A stretch of 42,625 nt of DNA from a virus. The notes beneath the pieces were generated by a model. That model saw only the letters and a program-made list of their open reading frames with translations, was not told the origin of the DNA and did not search any database. The stretch lies in the IMG/VR virus record IMGVR_UViG_3300036045_000028, positions 1 to 42,625 of that record; one strand, written 5' to 3'. Made by a program: the position numbers and the translations under genes. Positions 7,213-12,904 of this stretch are shown here, piece by piece (position 1 is the stretch's first letter; each line of letters begins with the position of its first letter).

Positions 7213-7430
7213 TGGCACTAGCAAGCGATACCACATTACAAGAGCAATACAGAACCTTACACAAACAAGGACTAACTAATAAAGATATGATGCCGATATT
7301 GTGCGTGTGTTATACGGTTGTGCGTGATATTGGCAGGGCTGTAGGGCTTACACCAAACGGTGGTAGTGGATGGGGTGGTAAACGAGCGAATCATAGGGGG
7401 CGATTATCATTAAAAAACCCTGTCGCATAA
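7212..7430 (+). CDS. Small helix-turn-helix-like protein
   Basis: A 72-residue protein whose start overlaps the DnaC-like stop (TAATG). Residues 8-48 (L-Q-E-Q-Y-R-T-L-H-K-Q-G-L-T-N-K-D through V-V-R-D-I-G-R-A-V-G-L) have the spacing of a homeodomain-like helix-turn-helix. The tail is basic and glycine-rich. It could bind DNA, but no target or family is evident. Confidence 0.55.
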   Translation: MALASDTTLQEQYRTLHKQGLTNKDMMPILCVCYTVVRDIGRAVGLTPNGGSGWGGKRANHRGRLSLKNPVA

Positions 7431-7555
7431 AGTGCCAAAAAACCTGCCTAGAACCATGCCAAGCATATCTGGCGTGGTACTACTCAGATGAGCGTAGCAA
7501 AGAGGTTGATAAGGTGTTAGCTAGTGATGGTGTGCAGATGGAGGAGTGGGAGTAA
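7403..7555 (+). CDS. Small cysteine-rich protein, possible ATT start
   Basis: A frame of about 50 residues ends at TAA 7553-7555. It carries C-R-I-K-C-Q-K-T-C-L-E-P-C near its N-terminus and an acidic C-terminal helix. No ATG, GTG or TTG lies before the cysteine motif. A purine-rich site (ATAGGGGG) sits just upstream of ATT 7403, so an ATT start is the simplest reading. It overlaps the previous gene by 28 bases and would be the last gene of the early operon. Confidence 0.42.
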   Translation: MIIKKPCRIKCQKTCLEPCQAYLAWYYSDERSKEVDKVLASDGVQMEEWE

Positions 7556-7579
7556 AAGAAAAAGCCCTGATTGGGGGCT
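7553..7579 (-). terminator. Intrinsic terminator ending the leftward operon
   Basis: AGCCC (7563-7567) pairs with GGGCT (7575-7579). Read leftward the stem is followed by TTTTTCTTTT, a good U-tract. Rightward the tail (ATTTAAG) is poorer, but the site lies at the meeting point of two converging operons and may stop both. Confidence 0.65.
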
Positions 7580-7631
7580 ATTTAAGAAATTCTTTTAAGT
7601 TAACTATGTTTATGCTTGCCTGTTCTGTCAT

Positions 7632-7754
7632 TTAGCGGTAAATTCTCGCTGCCTCCGTATCGTTGATAATACTGGCTGATTCTTGGTAGTGTCTTAACAG
7701 GTTCTGTAGTGACAGTATTTCATTGTTAATCTTGGCTTCTCTATTCCAACTCAT
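7632..7754 (-). CDS. 40-residue peptide, last gene of the leftward operon
   Basis: ATG at 7754 is preceded by GAGTGAGGTG about ten bases upstream. The product is a charged, helical 40-residue peptide (starts M-S-W-N-R-E-A-K). Its stop overlaps another tiny frame of 17 codons (7631-7578, TAAATG) that runs to the terminator and may or may not be translated. No function can be given. Confidence 0.45.
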   Translation of the reverse strand: MSWNREAKINNEILSLQNLLRHYQESASIINDTEAARIYR

Positions 7755-7759
7755 CCCAT

Positions 7760-7936
7760 CTACACCTCACTCTCATTTTGCTTTCGCATTTGTTTTGTTG
7801 CATCTTCCAATGTCTTGTTATAGTGTTTGGTCACAGGGATGTTTAACTCAAAAACTTCTTCGGGTGTTAGTTGTATAAATCGTCCTTTGTTGTCGATAAT
7901 TTCCAAGTTGCCGTTGATTAGCCAACGATACTCCAC
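7760..7936 (-). CDS. 58-residue small protein
   Basis: GTG at 7936 has GAGGTG seven bases upstream. The protein begins V-E-Y-R-W-L-I-N-G-N-L-E-I and has a strand-rich first half and a helical, charged C-terminus. The L-T-P-E-E-V-F-E segment suggests a short helical cap. Unknown function, part of the leftward small-gene operon. Confidence 0.52.
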   Translation of the reverse strand: MEYRWLINGNLEIIDNKGRFIQLTPEEVFELNIPVTKHYNKTLEDATKQMRKQNESEV

Positions 7937-7952
7937 TATTTACACCTCACTT

Positions 7953-8135
7953 TCATTTTTTGTCAAAGTCACCGTTTAGCGTCTTGTAAAATGTCATTGC
8001 ACACGCTCTTGTTATTTCTTCTTCGGGGAGCGGCTCTTTCTTCCATACGCCGAACATGATGCGCTTCATCATTTCAACATCTTCGCCGCCTATAATGCAG
8101 ACTAGGGCGTCCTTATTAACTTTCAGTGTTTGCAT
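7953..8135 (-). CDS. 60-residue small protein
   Basis: The ATG at 8135 is chosen because GAGGTG lies directly upstream; a longer frame extends to 8201 without a ribosome site. The product starts M-Q-T-L-K-V-N-K-D and has a mixed strand-helix pattern. It is an isolated small phage protein with no recognised family. Confidence 0.5.
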   Translation of the reverse strand: MQTLKVNKDALVCIIGGEDVEMMKRIMFGVWKKEPLPEEEITRACAMTFYKTLNGDFDKK

Positions 8136-8160
8136 GTTACACCTCACGCTCGTTTTTGCG

Positions 8161-8286
8161 CTATTGGGCTGGACACTCTTCCGTGCTAAGTTTATCCGCA
8201 ACCTTATCTTTTACGACTAGCCCACATTTCTCACATCGACAAGTATCATATCCCCACCAATAAAACTCATGTGGATTGCTTGCCAT
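8161..8286 (-). CDS. 41-residue zinc-finger-like protein
   Basis: A very strong ribosome site (GGAGGAGAAAC) precedes ATG 8286. The peptide has C-R-C-E-K-C-G near its middle and a further cysteine close to the C-terminus, consistent with a minimal zinc finger. It overlaps the end of the upstream gene by 20 bases. Unknown function. Confidence 0.52.
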   Translation of the reverse strand: MASNPHEFYWWGYDTCRCEKCGLVVKDKVADKLSTEECPAQ

Positions 8287-8470
8287 GTTTCTCCTCCTTC
8301 TCCCTTAATCTCCGCACATACTCTTGCACTAGGGCTTTTTCTGTGGGGGTTAGGCGTGTTTTTAGGTAGTTCTGTTTTGTCTGATCGCTTTGGCCGTGGC
8401 GTTTTGTCCTTTGCACCTGTGGGGCGCCTGCACCTTCGCGAATACCGCCCCTGCCGCTGTGGTGGGGCAT
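8267..8470 (-). CDS. 67-residue basic protein
   Basis: CGGAGGTGTAAA precedes ATG 8470. The first 35 residues are glycine-, arginine- and lysine-rich and probably disordered (G-R-G-G-I-R-E-G-A-G-A-P). The second half (L-T-P-T-E-K-A-L-V-Q-E-Y-V-R-R-L-R) is a helix pair that could be a small DNA-binding or ribbon-helix-helix-type unit. Strongly basic overall, so nucleic acid contact is likely. Confidence 0.55.
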   Translation of the reverse strand: MPHHSGRGGIREGAGAPQVQRTKRHGQSDQTKQNYLKTRLTPTEKALVQEYVRRLREKEEKHGKQST

Positions 8471-8471
8471 T

Positions 8472-8687
8472 TTACACCTCCGTTAGTTCGTTGTGTGCGG
8501 CCATTATTATTGCGACTTCGGCAAATTCCTGTATTGTCCATTCCCTTTCCATTTTTGCTGCTTTTTCCTCTTCGCCGCGCTCGCGGCATTTAGCGGCAAT
8601 TTCCTTGCGTTTTTCGTTGTGTTTTTGAGTGGCGGTTTCAATGTCTTTGTAAGTGCAGTTGGCTAATTCAATTTCTAGCTTTTTCAT
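8472..8687 (-). CDS. 71-residue helical protein
   Basis: AAGGAGGAAGAAGG precedes ATG 8687. The protein is almost entirely charged helix (K-R-K-E-I-A-A-K, E-E-E-K-A-A-K-M-E-R-E-W), suitable for a coiled coil. Its stop lies two bases from the next start, so the pair is co-translated. Function unknown. Confidence 0.55.
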   Translation of the reverse strand: MKKLEIELANCTYKDIETATQKHNEKRKEIAAKCRERGEEEKAAKMEREWTIQEFAEVAIIMAAHNELTEV

Positions 8688-8744
8688 CCTTCTTCCTCCT
8701 TCGTCTTCCGGCCTTGTGACCGGCAGGCATTTTGTTCAGGTGGT

Positions 8745-8975
8745 TTATTCAATTGAGGTTTCTATGTTACTGATAGTCTCTTCCAGATTACTTACAGCCT
8801 CATAAAGATTGTCACAAGCTTCACTGGCTTTTTCGTACATCTCGGAACCTTGCAAATTTTCGGGCATGTTGTCGCGGTATTCTTCTTCCTCGTTCTGGAT
8901 TTCTTCCAGGGTATCCCGTATTGCGCCCAGTTGGTCTAATAGGGTTTGTAAGGCTTTTCTTCTTGGTTTGTTCAT
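8745..8975 (-). CDS. 76-residue acidic coiled-coil protein
   Basis: GGGAGGAATTACCT precedes ATG 8975. After a basic start (M-N-K-P-R-R-K-A-L) the protein is an acidic helical hairpin with heptad-like leucines and many glutamates. Small acidic helical proteins of this kind occur in many Firmicutes phages; some act as inhibitors or DNA mimics, but nothing specific can be claimed here. Confidence 0.58.
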   Translation of the reverse strand: MNKPRRKALQTLLDQLGAIRDTLEEIQNEEEEYRDNMPENLQGSEMYEKASEACDNLYEAVSNLEETISNIETSIE

Positions 8976-9017
8976 AGGTAATTCCTCCCTTAATTTAAAG
9001 TTGCTTAAAATACCAGG

Positions 9018-9266
9018 CTAAGATGCAAACCGGGGAACAAAGAAATTTTCTATTTTCCCCGTTTCGCGGTTTATGTGCCGCTGTATTCCGACAATATCGT
9101 GGGTAAAGTCGGAATTTTCGGCGCTTAATAACTCTTCAAGGCGCAAGGTAAATTCGTTGTCGGCGTTCTCTAAGTCCATGAGAAGGGTTAATCTACCCCC
9201 TACATTTATCCCCATTGCTTCGGCTCGTTTGGCTATTACTAGAAGAATTTCAAAACGTTCTTTCAT
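9018..9266 (-). CDS. 82-residue small protein (possibly DUF6874-like)
   Basis: GGAGGAAGTGCATA precedes ATG 9266. The sequence begins M-K-E-R-F-E-I-L-L-V-I-A-K-R-A-E-A-M-G-I, a pattern I loosely associate with DUF6874 phage proteins, and continues with an L-L-M-D-L-E-N-A helix and an H-D-I-V-G-I-Q-R-H strand region. The family call is weak. A GC-rich hairpin (9292-9311) lies just upstream of its ribosome site. Confidence 0.55.
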   Translation of the reverse strand: MKERFEILLVIAKRAEAMGINVGGRLTLLMDLENADNEFTLRLEELLSAENSDFTHDIVGIQRHINRETGKIENFFVPRFAS

Positions 9267-9291
9267 TATGCACTTCCTCCTTTAATTGCGT

Positions 9292-9311
9292 GGCCGGGGT
9301 TGTGACCGGCC
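9292..9311 (-). repeat. GC-rich hairpin upstream of a ribosome site (one of four in this operon)
   Basis: GGCCGG (9292-9297) pairs with CCGGCC (9306-9311) around an 8-base loop, 12-15 bases before the ribosome site of the gene at 9266. Weaker hairpins occupy the same position before the genes starting at 8687 (8708-8723, CCGG/CCGG), 10114 (10127-10144, GCCGA/TCGGC) and 10384 (10401-10411, CCCG/CGGG). The copies near 8715 and 9301 share TTGTGACCGG. Confidence 0.5.
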
Positions 9312-9368
9312 TCCCGCATTACGCCGGGATAACCCGGCTCACTCTGCGCTAGATTTTAACGATTTTCT

Positions 9369-9581
9369 TTAGTATTTTTCTATGTGTACCTTTGACTGAA
9401 CGAAGTTTATCGCTTCTGTAGACGCGTTATTTAAACGGTAAGAGTGGTTTCTGTTATCCCAAACAAATCCAAGTTTTTTAAGCATAGCTTTTTCTTCTTT
9501 GTCTGTTGGAGCCACAGCATGGGCCGCATTCCTTCGATTGTAAACCCTTAATTCTCCGTAACATAAAATCGCGCTTGTCAT
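9369..9581 (-). CDS. 70-residue small protein
   Basis: GGGAGTGGAGAGACA precedes ATG 9581. The protein has a strand-rich N-terminus (A-I-L-C-Y-G-E-L-R-V-Y), a K-E-E-K-A-M-L-K-K-L-G-F helix and W-D-N-R-N-H-S-Y-R-L, an arrangement that suggests a compact alpha/beta domain. No family recognised. Confidence 0.52.
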   Translation of the reverse strand: MTSAILCYGELRVYNRRNAAHAVAPTDKEEKAMLKKLGFVWDNRNHSYRLNNASTEAINFVQSKVHIEKY

Positions 9582-9612
9582 TGTCTCTCCACTCCCTTAC
9601 TGATGTATTGAT

Positions 9613-9747
9613 TTATTTCGCCGCCTGTTTGATCGCTACTAGAATCGCGGCTGTCTGGCCGCCGTGCTGTTCCGCTTGGGCTTTAAGTAGCTCGTATACG
9701 TAGAGTGGGCAATTAAATGTGATTTTAACCGTTGGTGTCGCTGCCAT
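9613..9747 (-). CDS. 44-residue ribbon-helix-helix-like protein
   Basis: GGAAGGAGATTAGATA precedes ATG 9747. The peptide starts A-A-T-P-T-V-K-I-T-F-N-C-P, a beta strand, followed by two short helices (Y-V-Y-E-L-L-K-A-Q-A and T-A-A-I-L-V-A-I-K-Q-A). Strand-helix-helix in about 44 residues is the ribbon-helix-helix DNA-binding build, so it may be a regulator of this operon. This is inferred from pattern only. Confidence 0.52.
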   Translation of the reverse strand: MAATPTVKITFNCPLYVYELLKAQAEQHGGQTAAILVAIKQAAK

Positions 9748-9769
9748 TATCTAATCTCCTTCCTGTGGG

Positions 9770-10114
9770 TTATATGCTGTTGACTAGATACGGATTGTCC
9801 CAGTCACATGCGTTGGATTCATCTTCGATGCTCGGCAGCGCCATTTCTTCCAGTTCCGCCAGCCGCTCGGCCTTTTCATCGCTGAAATCGTGACCAAACC
9901 GTTCTACCGCTTCCTGTTCCCGCTGCAGTTGGTCGTATTCTTGGGCGTTGTCCCAGGCTGTGGTCGTGAGCCAAATTACCTCATATTCATCGCCGTTTTC
10001 ATCCGTAGCCCTAGCGAAGTAGGCCACGCCGTCTTTGTAATTCTCGACATATGCTTGTTGTTCCAACTTGTAGGTTTTGCCCTCAAAGTTAACTGTTCCG
10101 TAATCGTTCATCAT
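9770..10114 (-). CDS. 114-residue acidic small protein
   Basis: GGAAGGAGAATC precedes ATG 10114 (a second ATG follows). The first half is a beta sheet pattern (Y-G-T-V-N-F-E-G-K-T-Y-K-L, V-A-Y-F-A-R-A, Y-E-V-I-W-L-T), and the second half a charged helix with many E and D. Homologous-looking small proteins occur in many phage early regions with no known role. The acidic surface could mimic DNA. Confidence 0.58.
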   Translation of the reverse strand: MMNDYGTVNFEGKTYKLEQQAYVENYKDGVAYFARATDENGDEYEVIWLTTTAWDNAQEYDQLQREQEAVERFGHDFSDEKAERLAELEEMALPSIEDESNACDWDNPYLVNSI

Positions 10115-10168
10115 GATTCTCCTTCCGCCGATATGGCCGTCGGCTCGGCTTGTGTGGTATTCCGCTTG

Positions 10169-10384
10169 TTAATAAGTACCGCTGTATTCTGTGGGTATGT
10201 ATTCCGCCTCGATTCCCATTGACTCTAATTCTTTTATTTCGGCTTTAGTAATAGGGGCGAGGTAACTTTGCCTCCCAATTACGTATCTGACGCTGCCGGA
10301 ATAACCATCAAGCGTTGTGTCCCATTTAGCTAATGCCATTACTTGGCCCTTGGTGATTTCCGTGTTTGTGTTGCTGATTAACAT
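10169..10384 (-). CDS. 71-residue protein, first gene of the leftward operon
   Basis: GGCGGAAGGAGTATCACA precedes ATG 10384. It is the first gene after the leftward promoter at 10436-10464. The product mixes short strands and helices (I-T-K-G-Q-V-M-A-L-A-K-W, Y-V-I-G-R-Q-S-Y-L-A-P-I). First genes of such operons are often the most strongly expressed. Function unknown. Confidence 0.55.
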   Translation of the reverse strand: MLISNTNTEITKGQVMALAKWDTTLDGYSGSVRYVIGRQSYLAPITKAEIKELESMGIEAEYIPTEYSGTY

Positions 10385-10435
10385 TGTGATACTCCTTCCG
10401 CCCGTTTCGGGTGGGCCAACCCTTTGCTTGATTCC

Positions 10436-10464
10436 ATCTTACCATACAGCCATACGGTTGTCAA
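10436..10464 (-). promoter_or_regulatory. Near-consensus sigma-70 promoter of the leftward small-gene operon
   Basis: Read leftward: TTGACA (10464-10459), a 17-base spacer, then TAAGAT (10441-10436). The spacer contains the near-repeat CCGTATGG / CTGTATGG, which could be an operator. The first gene starts at 10384 behind a good ribosome site. Confidence 0.78.
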
Positions 10465-10538
10465 TGGTAAAAATGAGATTTCATAAAAAAATATTTTTGG
10501 AGGTGTTTTAATCAGGAATGCGACATAGTAACTGATAT

Positions 10539-10568
10539 TTGATTTTGTCCGTTCCGGCTTGTGATAAT
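10539..10568 (+). promoter_or_regulatory. Rightward promoter for the 10.6-11.9 kb genes
   Basis: TTGATT (10539-10544), an 18-base spacer, and GATAAT (10563-10568) with an upstream TG forming an extended -10. It lies about 30 bases before the ribosome site of the gene at 10599 and diverges from the leftward promoter, so the two may share control. Confidence 0.6.
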
Positions 10569-10598
10569 ATGTAAAACGTAAAATAGGGAGGATTTTAT

Positions 10599-10802
10599 AT
10601 GCTTAATTGGCTGTTTAATAAAAGAGAACCGCAGTATAAACTTGGCGAAACGGTCTTTTATGGTATTTCTGACCTCAAAAGGGCGAAAGTGCTGGGGGTT
10701 AAAAAAAGCAATGGAGAATATGTGTACGCACTTAAGCCGGATGGCGTTGATGGTGTTTGGTGCTGGCGTGAACAGTATATATGGCCTTGCATTGACGAAT
10801 AG
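10599..10802 (+). CDS. 67-residue small protein, SH3-like pattern
   Basis: ATAGGGAGGATTTTAT precedes ATG 10599. The sequence Y-K-L-G-E-T-V-F-Y-G, then A-K-V-L-G-V and Y-V-Y-A-L and a tryptophan-rich end (V-W-C-W-R-E-Q-Y-I-W-P) suggests a small SH3-like barrel. Proteins of this type are common in phage early regions and their role is unknown. Confidence 0.58.
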   Translation: MLNWLFNKREPQYKLGETVFYGISDLKRAKVLGVKKSNGEYVYALKPDGVDGVWCWREQYIWPCIDE

Positions 10803-10815
10803 GGAGGTGCTTGCT

Positions 10816-11034
10816 GTGGTTACATATAGAGACACAATCGAGGCCGGCGCATTAATTCGCGGCGGTATTCGTCGTAATTTGGAGGAAATCAAGTTTTTAA
10901 CTGATGCTAATTTTGAGTGGCAAGAGACAAAATGGTTTTTTGAATCGAGGTTTTTGCTTAAAGCGACAGGTACACAAGAGCAGATAGATAAAGTCAAGGG
11001 ACATTTACGGCAGATGGCAAGGCATTATAGCTAA
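10816..11034 (+). CDS. 72-residue small protein
   Basis: GTG 10816 is chosen because ATAGGGAGGTGC lies upstream; an open frame extends back to 10642 but overlaps the previous gene. The protein has a helix (L-I-R-G-G-I-R-R-N-L-E-E-I-K) followed by W-Q-E-T-K-W-F-F-E-S-R-F-L-L-K-A-T, and a helical end. No family recognised. Confidence 0.55.
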   Translation: MVTYRDTIEAGALIRGGIRRNLEEIKFLTDANFEWQETKWFFESRFLLKATGTQEQIDKVKGHLRQMARHYS

Positions 11035-11051
11035 TAGGGAGGGGATATGTT

Positions 11052-11249
11052 GTGTTTATGGTTCATGCCAACGAAAAGGGAATGAATATAGCACACACTT
11101 GCAGCTGTGGGGAAAAACATAATTGGCCGATGTATGTATTTGCTCATTGGCAAGACGGTTTAAAACACACTTGTGAAAAGTGCGGATCAAAAACGTTTAT
11201 TTGCGAGGGTATATGTGAGCATGAGCCGGTATACAAGGAGGCCGATTAA
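11052..11249 (+). CDS. 65-residue zinc-binding-like protein
   Basis: GTG 11052 follows ATAGGGAGGGGATATGTT. The cysteines fall as H-T-C-S-C-G-E and H-T-C-E-K-C-G-S, with later C-E-G-I-C-E, so one or two metal sites are likely. It belongs to the set of small genes driven from the promoter at 10539. Function unknown. Confidence 0.55.
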   Translation: MFMVHANEKGMNIAHTCSCGEKHNWPMYVFAHWQDGLKHTCEKCGSKTFICEGICEHEPVYKEAD

Positions 11250-11317
11250 TGGACTATTGCCAACAAAACCGCAAAGCTGCTGAACGGCTGAACAATAATG
11301 GGGAGGTGTTTATATGA
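11249..11317 (+). CDS. Possible 22-residue leader peptide before the late regulator
   Basis: ATG 11249 overlaps the previous stop (TAATG), and its TGA overlaps the regulator start (ATGA at 11314-11317). The regulator's own ribosome site (GGGGAGGTG) lies inside this frame. Translational coupling is possible; the peptide itself has no recognisable feature. Confidence 0.28.
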   Translation: MDYCQQNRKAAERLNNNGEVFI

Positions 11318-11949
11318 ACGATGAAGGAGCAAAAAGGCTAATTGCCTCCATCCTCAAGCAGGCGCATGATGATATAGTGCAAACTAACGCTTGCCCTGAG
11401 TTTTGTCCGATGGTTGATACATGCAAAAACAAAGTATATGACAAAGATTATTGCGAGGCTAAAAGGTTTATACGCTCGGCTTGGTGTGCCACTCTTTGTG
11501 ATGGGCTAAACACGGAACATCAAATGTACGTTGACCAACTCATTAGGCGTAACAAACTATCAAAGGATATATATCGCTACATCGAATCAGAACTACGCAA
11601 CTATAAACAGTCCTGCCGAGAATTGGAAATATTGAAGCGAGATATTATTCTGGCAACACCGGAGAAGCAAGAGGGACACTCTACTAATATCAGCGATCCA
11701 ACATGCAGGGCAGCGTCTTTAGTTATGTTGGACAGAAGTATTAAACGATATGAAAAAATCGTACAAGCAATCAAGGTAATTTATGATCAATGCGATGAAC
11801 AAAAGAAAAAAATAATTGAAATGAAGTATTGGCAATCAAGATATAGGGACGAGGGAATCAGGTATCATATTGGTATAAGTAAAACAACATTTTACCGCTG
11901 GAAAGATGCAATTATCTTGGCAATAGCTGTTGAATTAGGATATTTATAA
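11314..11949 (+). CDS. RinA/ArpU-family late transcription regulator
   Basis: A 211-residue protein. The C-terminal 90 residues match the RinA/ArpU type: D-P-T-C-R-A-A-S-L, a helix with V-Q-A-I-K-V-I-Y, then I-I-E-M-K-Y-W, and a sigma-region-4-like helix-turn-helix with I-S-K-T-T-F-Y-R-W-K. These proteins switch on packaging and structural genes in phages of Firmicutes. The N-terminal part has a four-cysteine patch (C-P-E-F-C-P-M-V-D-T-C) that may bind metal. It sits immediately before the late promoter and the terminase genes, as expected. Confidence 0.82.
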   Translation: MNDEGAKRLIASILKQAHDDIVQTNACPEFCPMVDTCKNKVYDKDYCEAKRFIRSAWCATLCDGLNTEHQMYVDQLIRRNKLSKDIYRYIESELRNYKQSCRELEILKRDIILATPEKQEGHSTNISDPTCRAASLVMLDRSIKRYEKIVQAIKVIYDQCDEQKKKIIEMKYWQSRYRDEGIRYHIGISKTTFYRWKDAIILAIAVELGYL

Positions 11950-11966
11950 AAAGTTTTATTTTAAGT

Positions 11967-12009
11967 GGGACTTTTTCGGGACTTTTGAGGTCAACTTATG
12001 GTTTATAAT
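11967..12009 (+). promoter_or_regulatory. Late promoter with two GGGACTTTT repeats over the -35 position
   Basis: A perfect TATAAT lies at 12004-12009. With 17 bases of spacing the -35 would fall at 11981-11986, which is only GACTTT’s neighbour ACTTTT and matches no consensus. Instead two 11-base tandem units, GGGACTTTTTC (11967-11977) and GGGACTTTTGA (11978-11988), cover that position. A good -10, a poor -35 and tandem sites one helical turn apart are typical of an activator-dependent promoter, and the RinA/ArpU-like regulator encoded directly upstream is the natural candidate. Confidence 0.62.
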
Positions 12010-12021
12010 GATAACGTGGAA

Positions 12022-12054
12022 AGCTGTGAGGTAAAACTCATGGCTTTTTGTTTT
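12022..12054 (+). terminator. Terminator-like hairpin just after the late promoter
   Basis: AGCTGTGAG (12022-12030) pairs with CTCATGGCT (12037-12045), nine pairs including two G-U, followed by TTTTGTTTT. It would end transcripts of the regulator gene. Because the predicted late start is near 12016, it would also meet late transcripts within about 40 bases. Confidence 0.65.
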
Positions 12055-12075
12055 AGCAAATTTAAGTCAGGGAGG

Positions 12076-12159
12076 ATGATAATTATATATATTTATGAAA
12101 ATCATCTTGGTGGTTTTTATGCGATAACTTTAGCGAGTGATAAGCATGTACAACGGTAG
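12076..12159 (+). CDS. Possible 27-residue peptide, perhaps a decayed gene start
   Basis: The frame reads M-I-I-I-Y-I-Y-E-N-H-L-G-G-F-Y and closes at TAG 12157-12159. The site GGGAGG abuts the ATG and is better placed for the in-frame ATT at 12082. The Y-I-Y-x-N-H-L-G-G-F-Y pattern recalls the N-terminus of longer small phage proteins, so this may be a truncated remnant. Confidence 0.3.
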   Translation: MIIIYIYENHLGGFYAITLASDKHVQR

Positions 12160-12203
12160 AAACTTATCGAAGCGTCAAGTAAAGACTATGGGATGGAGGT
12201 AAG

Positions 12204-12290
12204 ATGCGAAGATTGTTGCAGATTATCAAGGCATGGCGGTTTATTTTAAAATCAACAGAAGATGAAGAAAACCGGAACAATCCTTTTTAG
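12204..12290 (+). CDS. Possible 28-residue amphipathic peptide
   Basis: GGATGGAGGTAAG precedes ATG 12204. The peptide (starts M-R-R-L-L-Q-I-I-K-A-W-R-F) has a basic amphipathic helix and an acidic end. The ribosome site is good, but the short length keeps this uncertain. Confidence 0.35.
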   Translation: MRRLLQIIKAWRFILKSTEDEENRNNPF

Positions 12291-12544
12291 TCTAAAACAC
12301 CATGAGGAACAAGATTAACCAGGTCTTTATCATGTTAACACGAACCAACTCAGACACAGAATAGTGAATTTGTATTGCCTATAGTGGACTTAGTAAGATG
12401 TTAAGGCATATTACTACTATGTAATGTCGGTGAAGCCCTGATAATACTGGATTGTTAGGTTACCATAATGAATACTATAGGACATTGTGTATGAATGTGG
12501 TGTTACTCAGGTGGTAGTGAATAACGAAATAGGAGGTGATATGT
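12291..12544. other. Non-coding stretch before the terminase genes
   Basis: No convincing gene is seen on either strand between the 28-codon frame and the terminase small subunit ribosome site (ATAGGAGGTGATATGT). Together with 11950-12203 it forms a mostly untranslated late leader. A packaging start site (cos or pac) would fit here, but no repeat or palindrome clear enough to name one was found. Confidence 0.45.
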
Positions 12545-12904
12545 ATGGCTGGAAAACAACAGGAAGCAAAAAAACCCAGAAAAATGAATCCTAATAGTTT
12601 GGCTAATCTTAGGGCAAATGCTAACCCTGGCGGCAGGCCAAAAGCGTCGGATGAGTATAAGGCGTTAGTAAAAGCTAATACCGTGCAGGCTATGCAAACT
12701 GTAATTGATTTGATGCGTAATAGCCCCAAAGAGGACATAAGGCTTAAAGCAGCACAAGAGGTAATCGATAGGGCATACGGTAAGGCAGCACAGCCGATAG
12801 TCGGCGACAAGGAATTTGATCCGATGCAAATTAATTATGCGGACGCCGCGCTGGTGGAGGCGAGAATAAATGAGCTTATTGCCAAGCGAAGCACTGGAAC
12901 TTAA
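12545..12904 (+). CDS. terS: Terminase small subunit-like protein
   Basis: A 119-residue protein with a near-perfect ribosome site (TAGGAGGTGATATGT) before ATG 12545. The basic N-terminus (A-K-K-P-R-K-M-N) followed by N-P-G-G-R-P-K resembles DUF5681 or small-terminase openings; helices follow, including V-I-D-L-M-R-N and D-I-R-L-K-A-A-Q-E-V-I-D-R-A-Y-G-K. Position directly before the large subunit supports the assignment. It would recognise the packaging site and load the motor. It overlaps the large subunit start by 35 bases. Confidence 0.68.
   Translation: MAGKQQEAKKPRKMNPNSLANLRANANPGGRPKASDEYKALVKANTVQAMQTVIDLMRNSPKEDIRLKAAQEVIDRAYGKAAQPIVGDKEFDPMQINYADAALVEARINELIAKRSTGT

Noticed and set aside
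8269-8628. 119-codon plus-strand frame in the leftward operon
   Set aside because: The minus-strand genes here each have ribosome sites and tight spacing; the plus frame has none and is cysteine- and leucine-rich as expected of antisense sequence.
10512-10997. 161-codon minus-strand frame
   Set aside because: It overlaps two plus-strand genes that have strong ribosome sites and a promoter, and has no ribosome site of its own.
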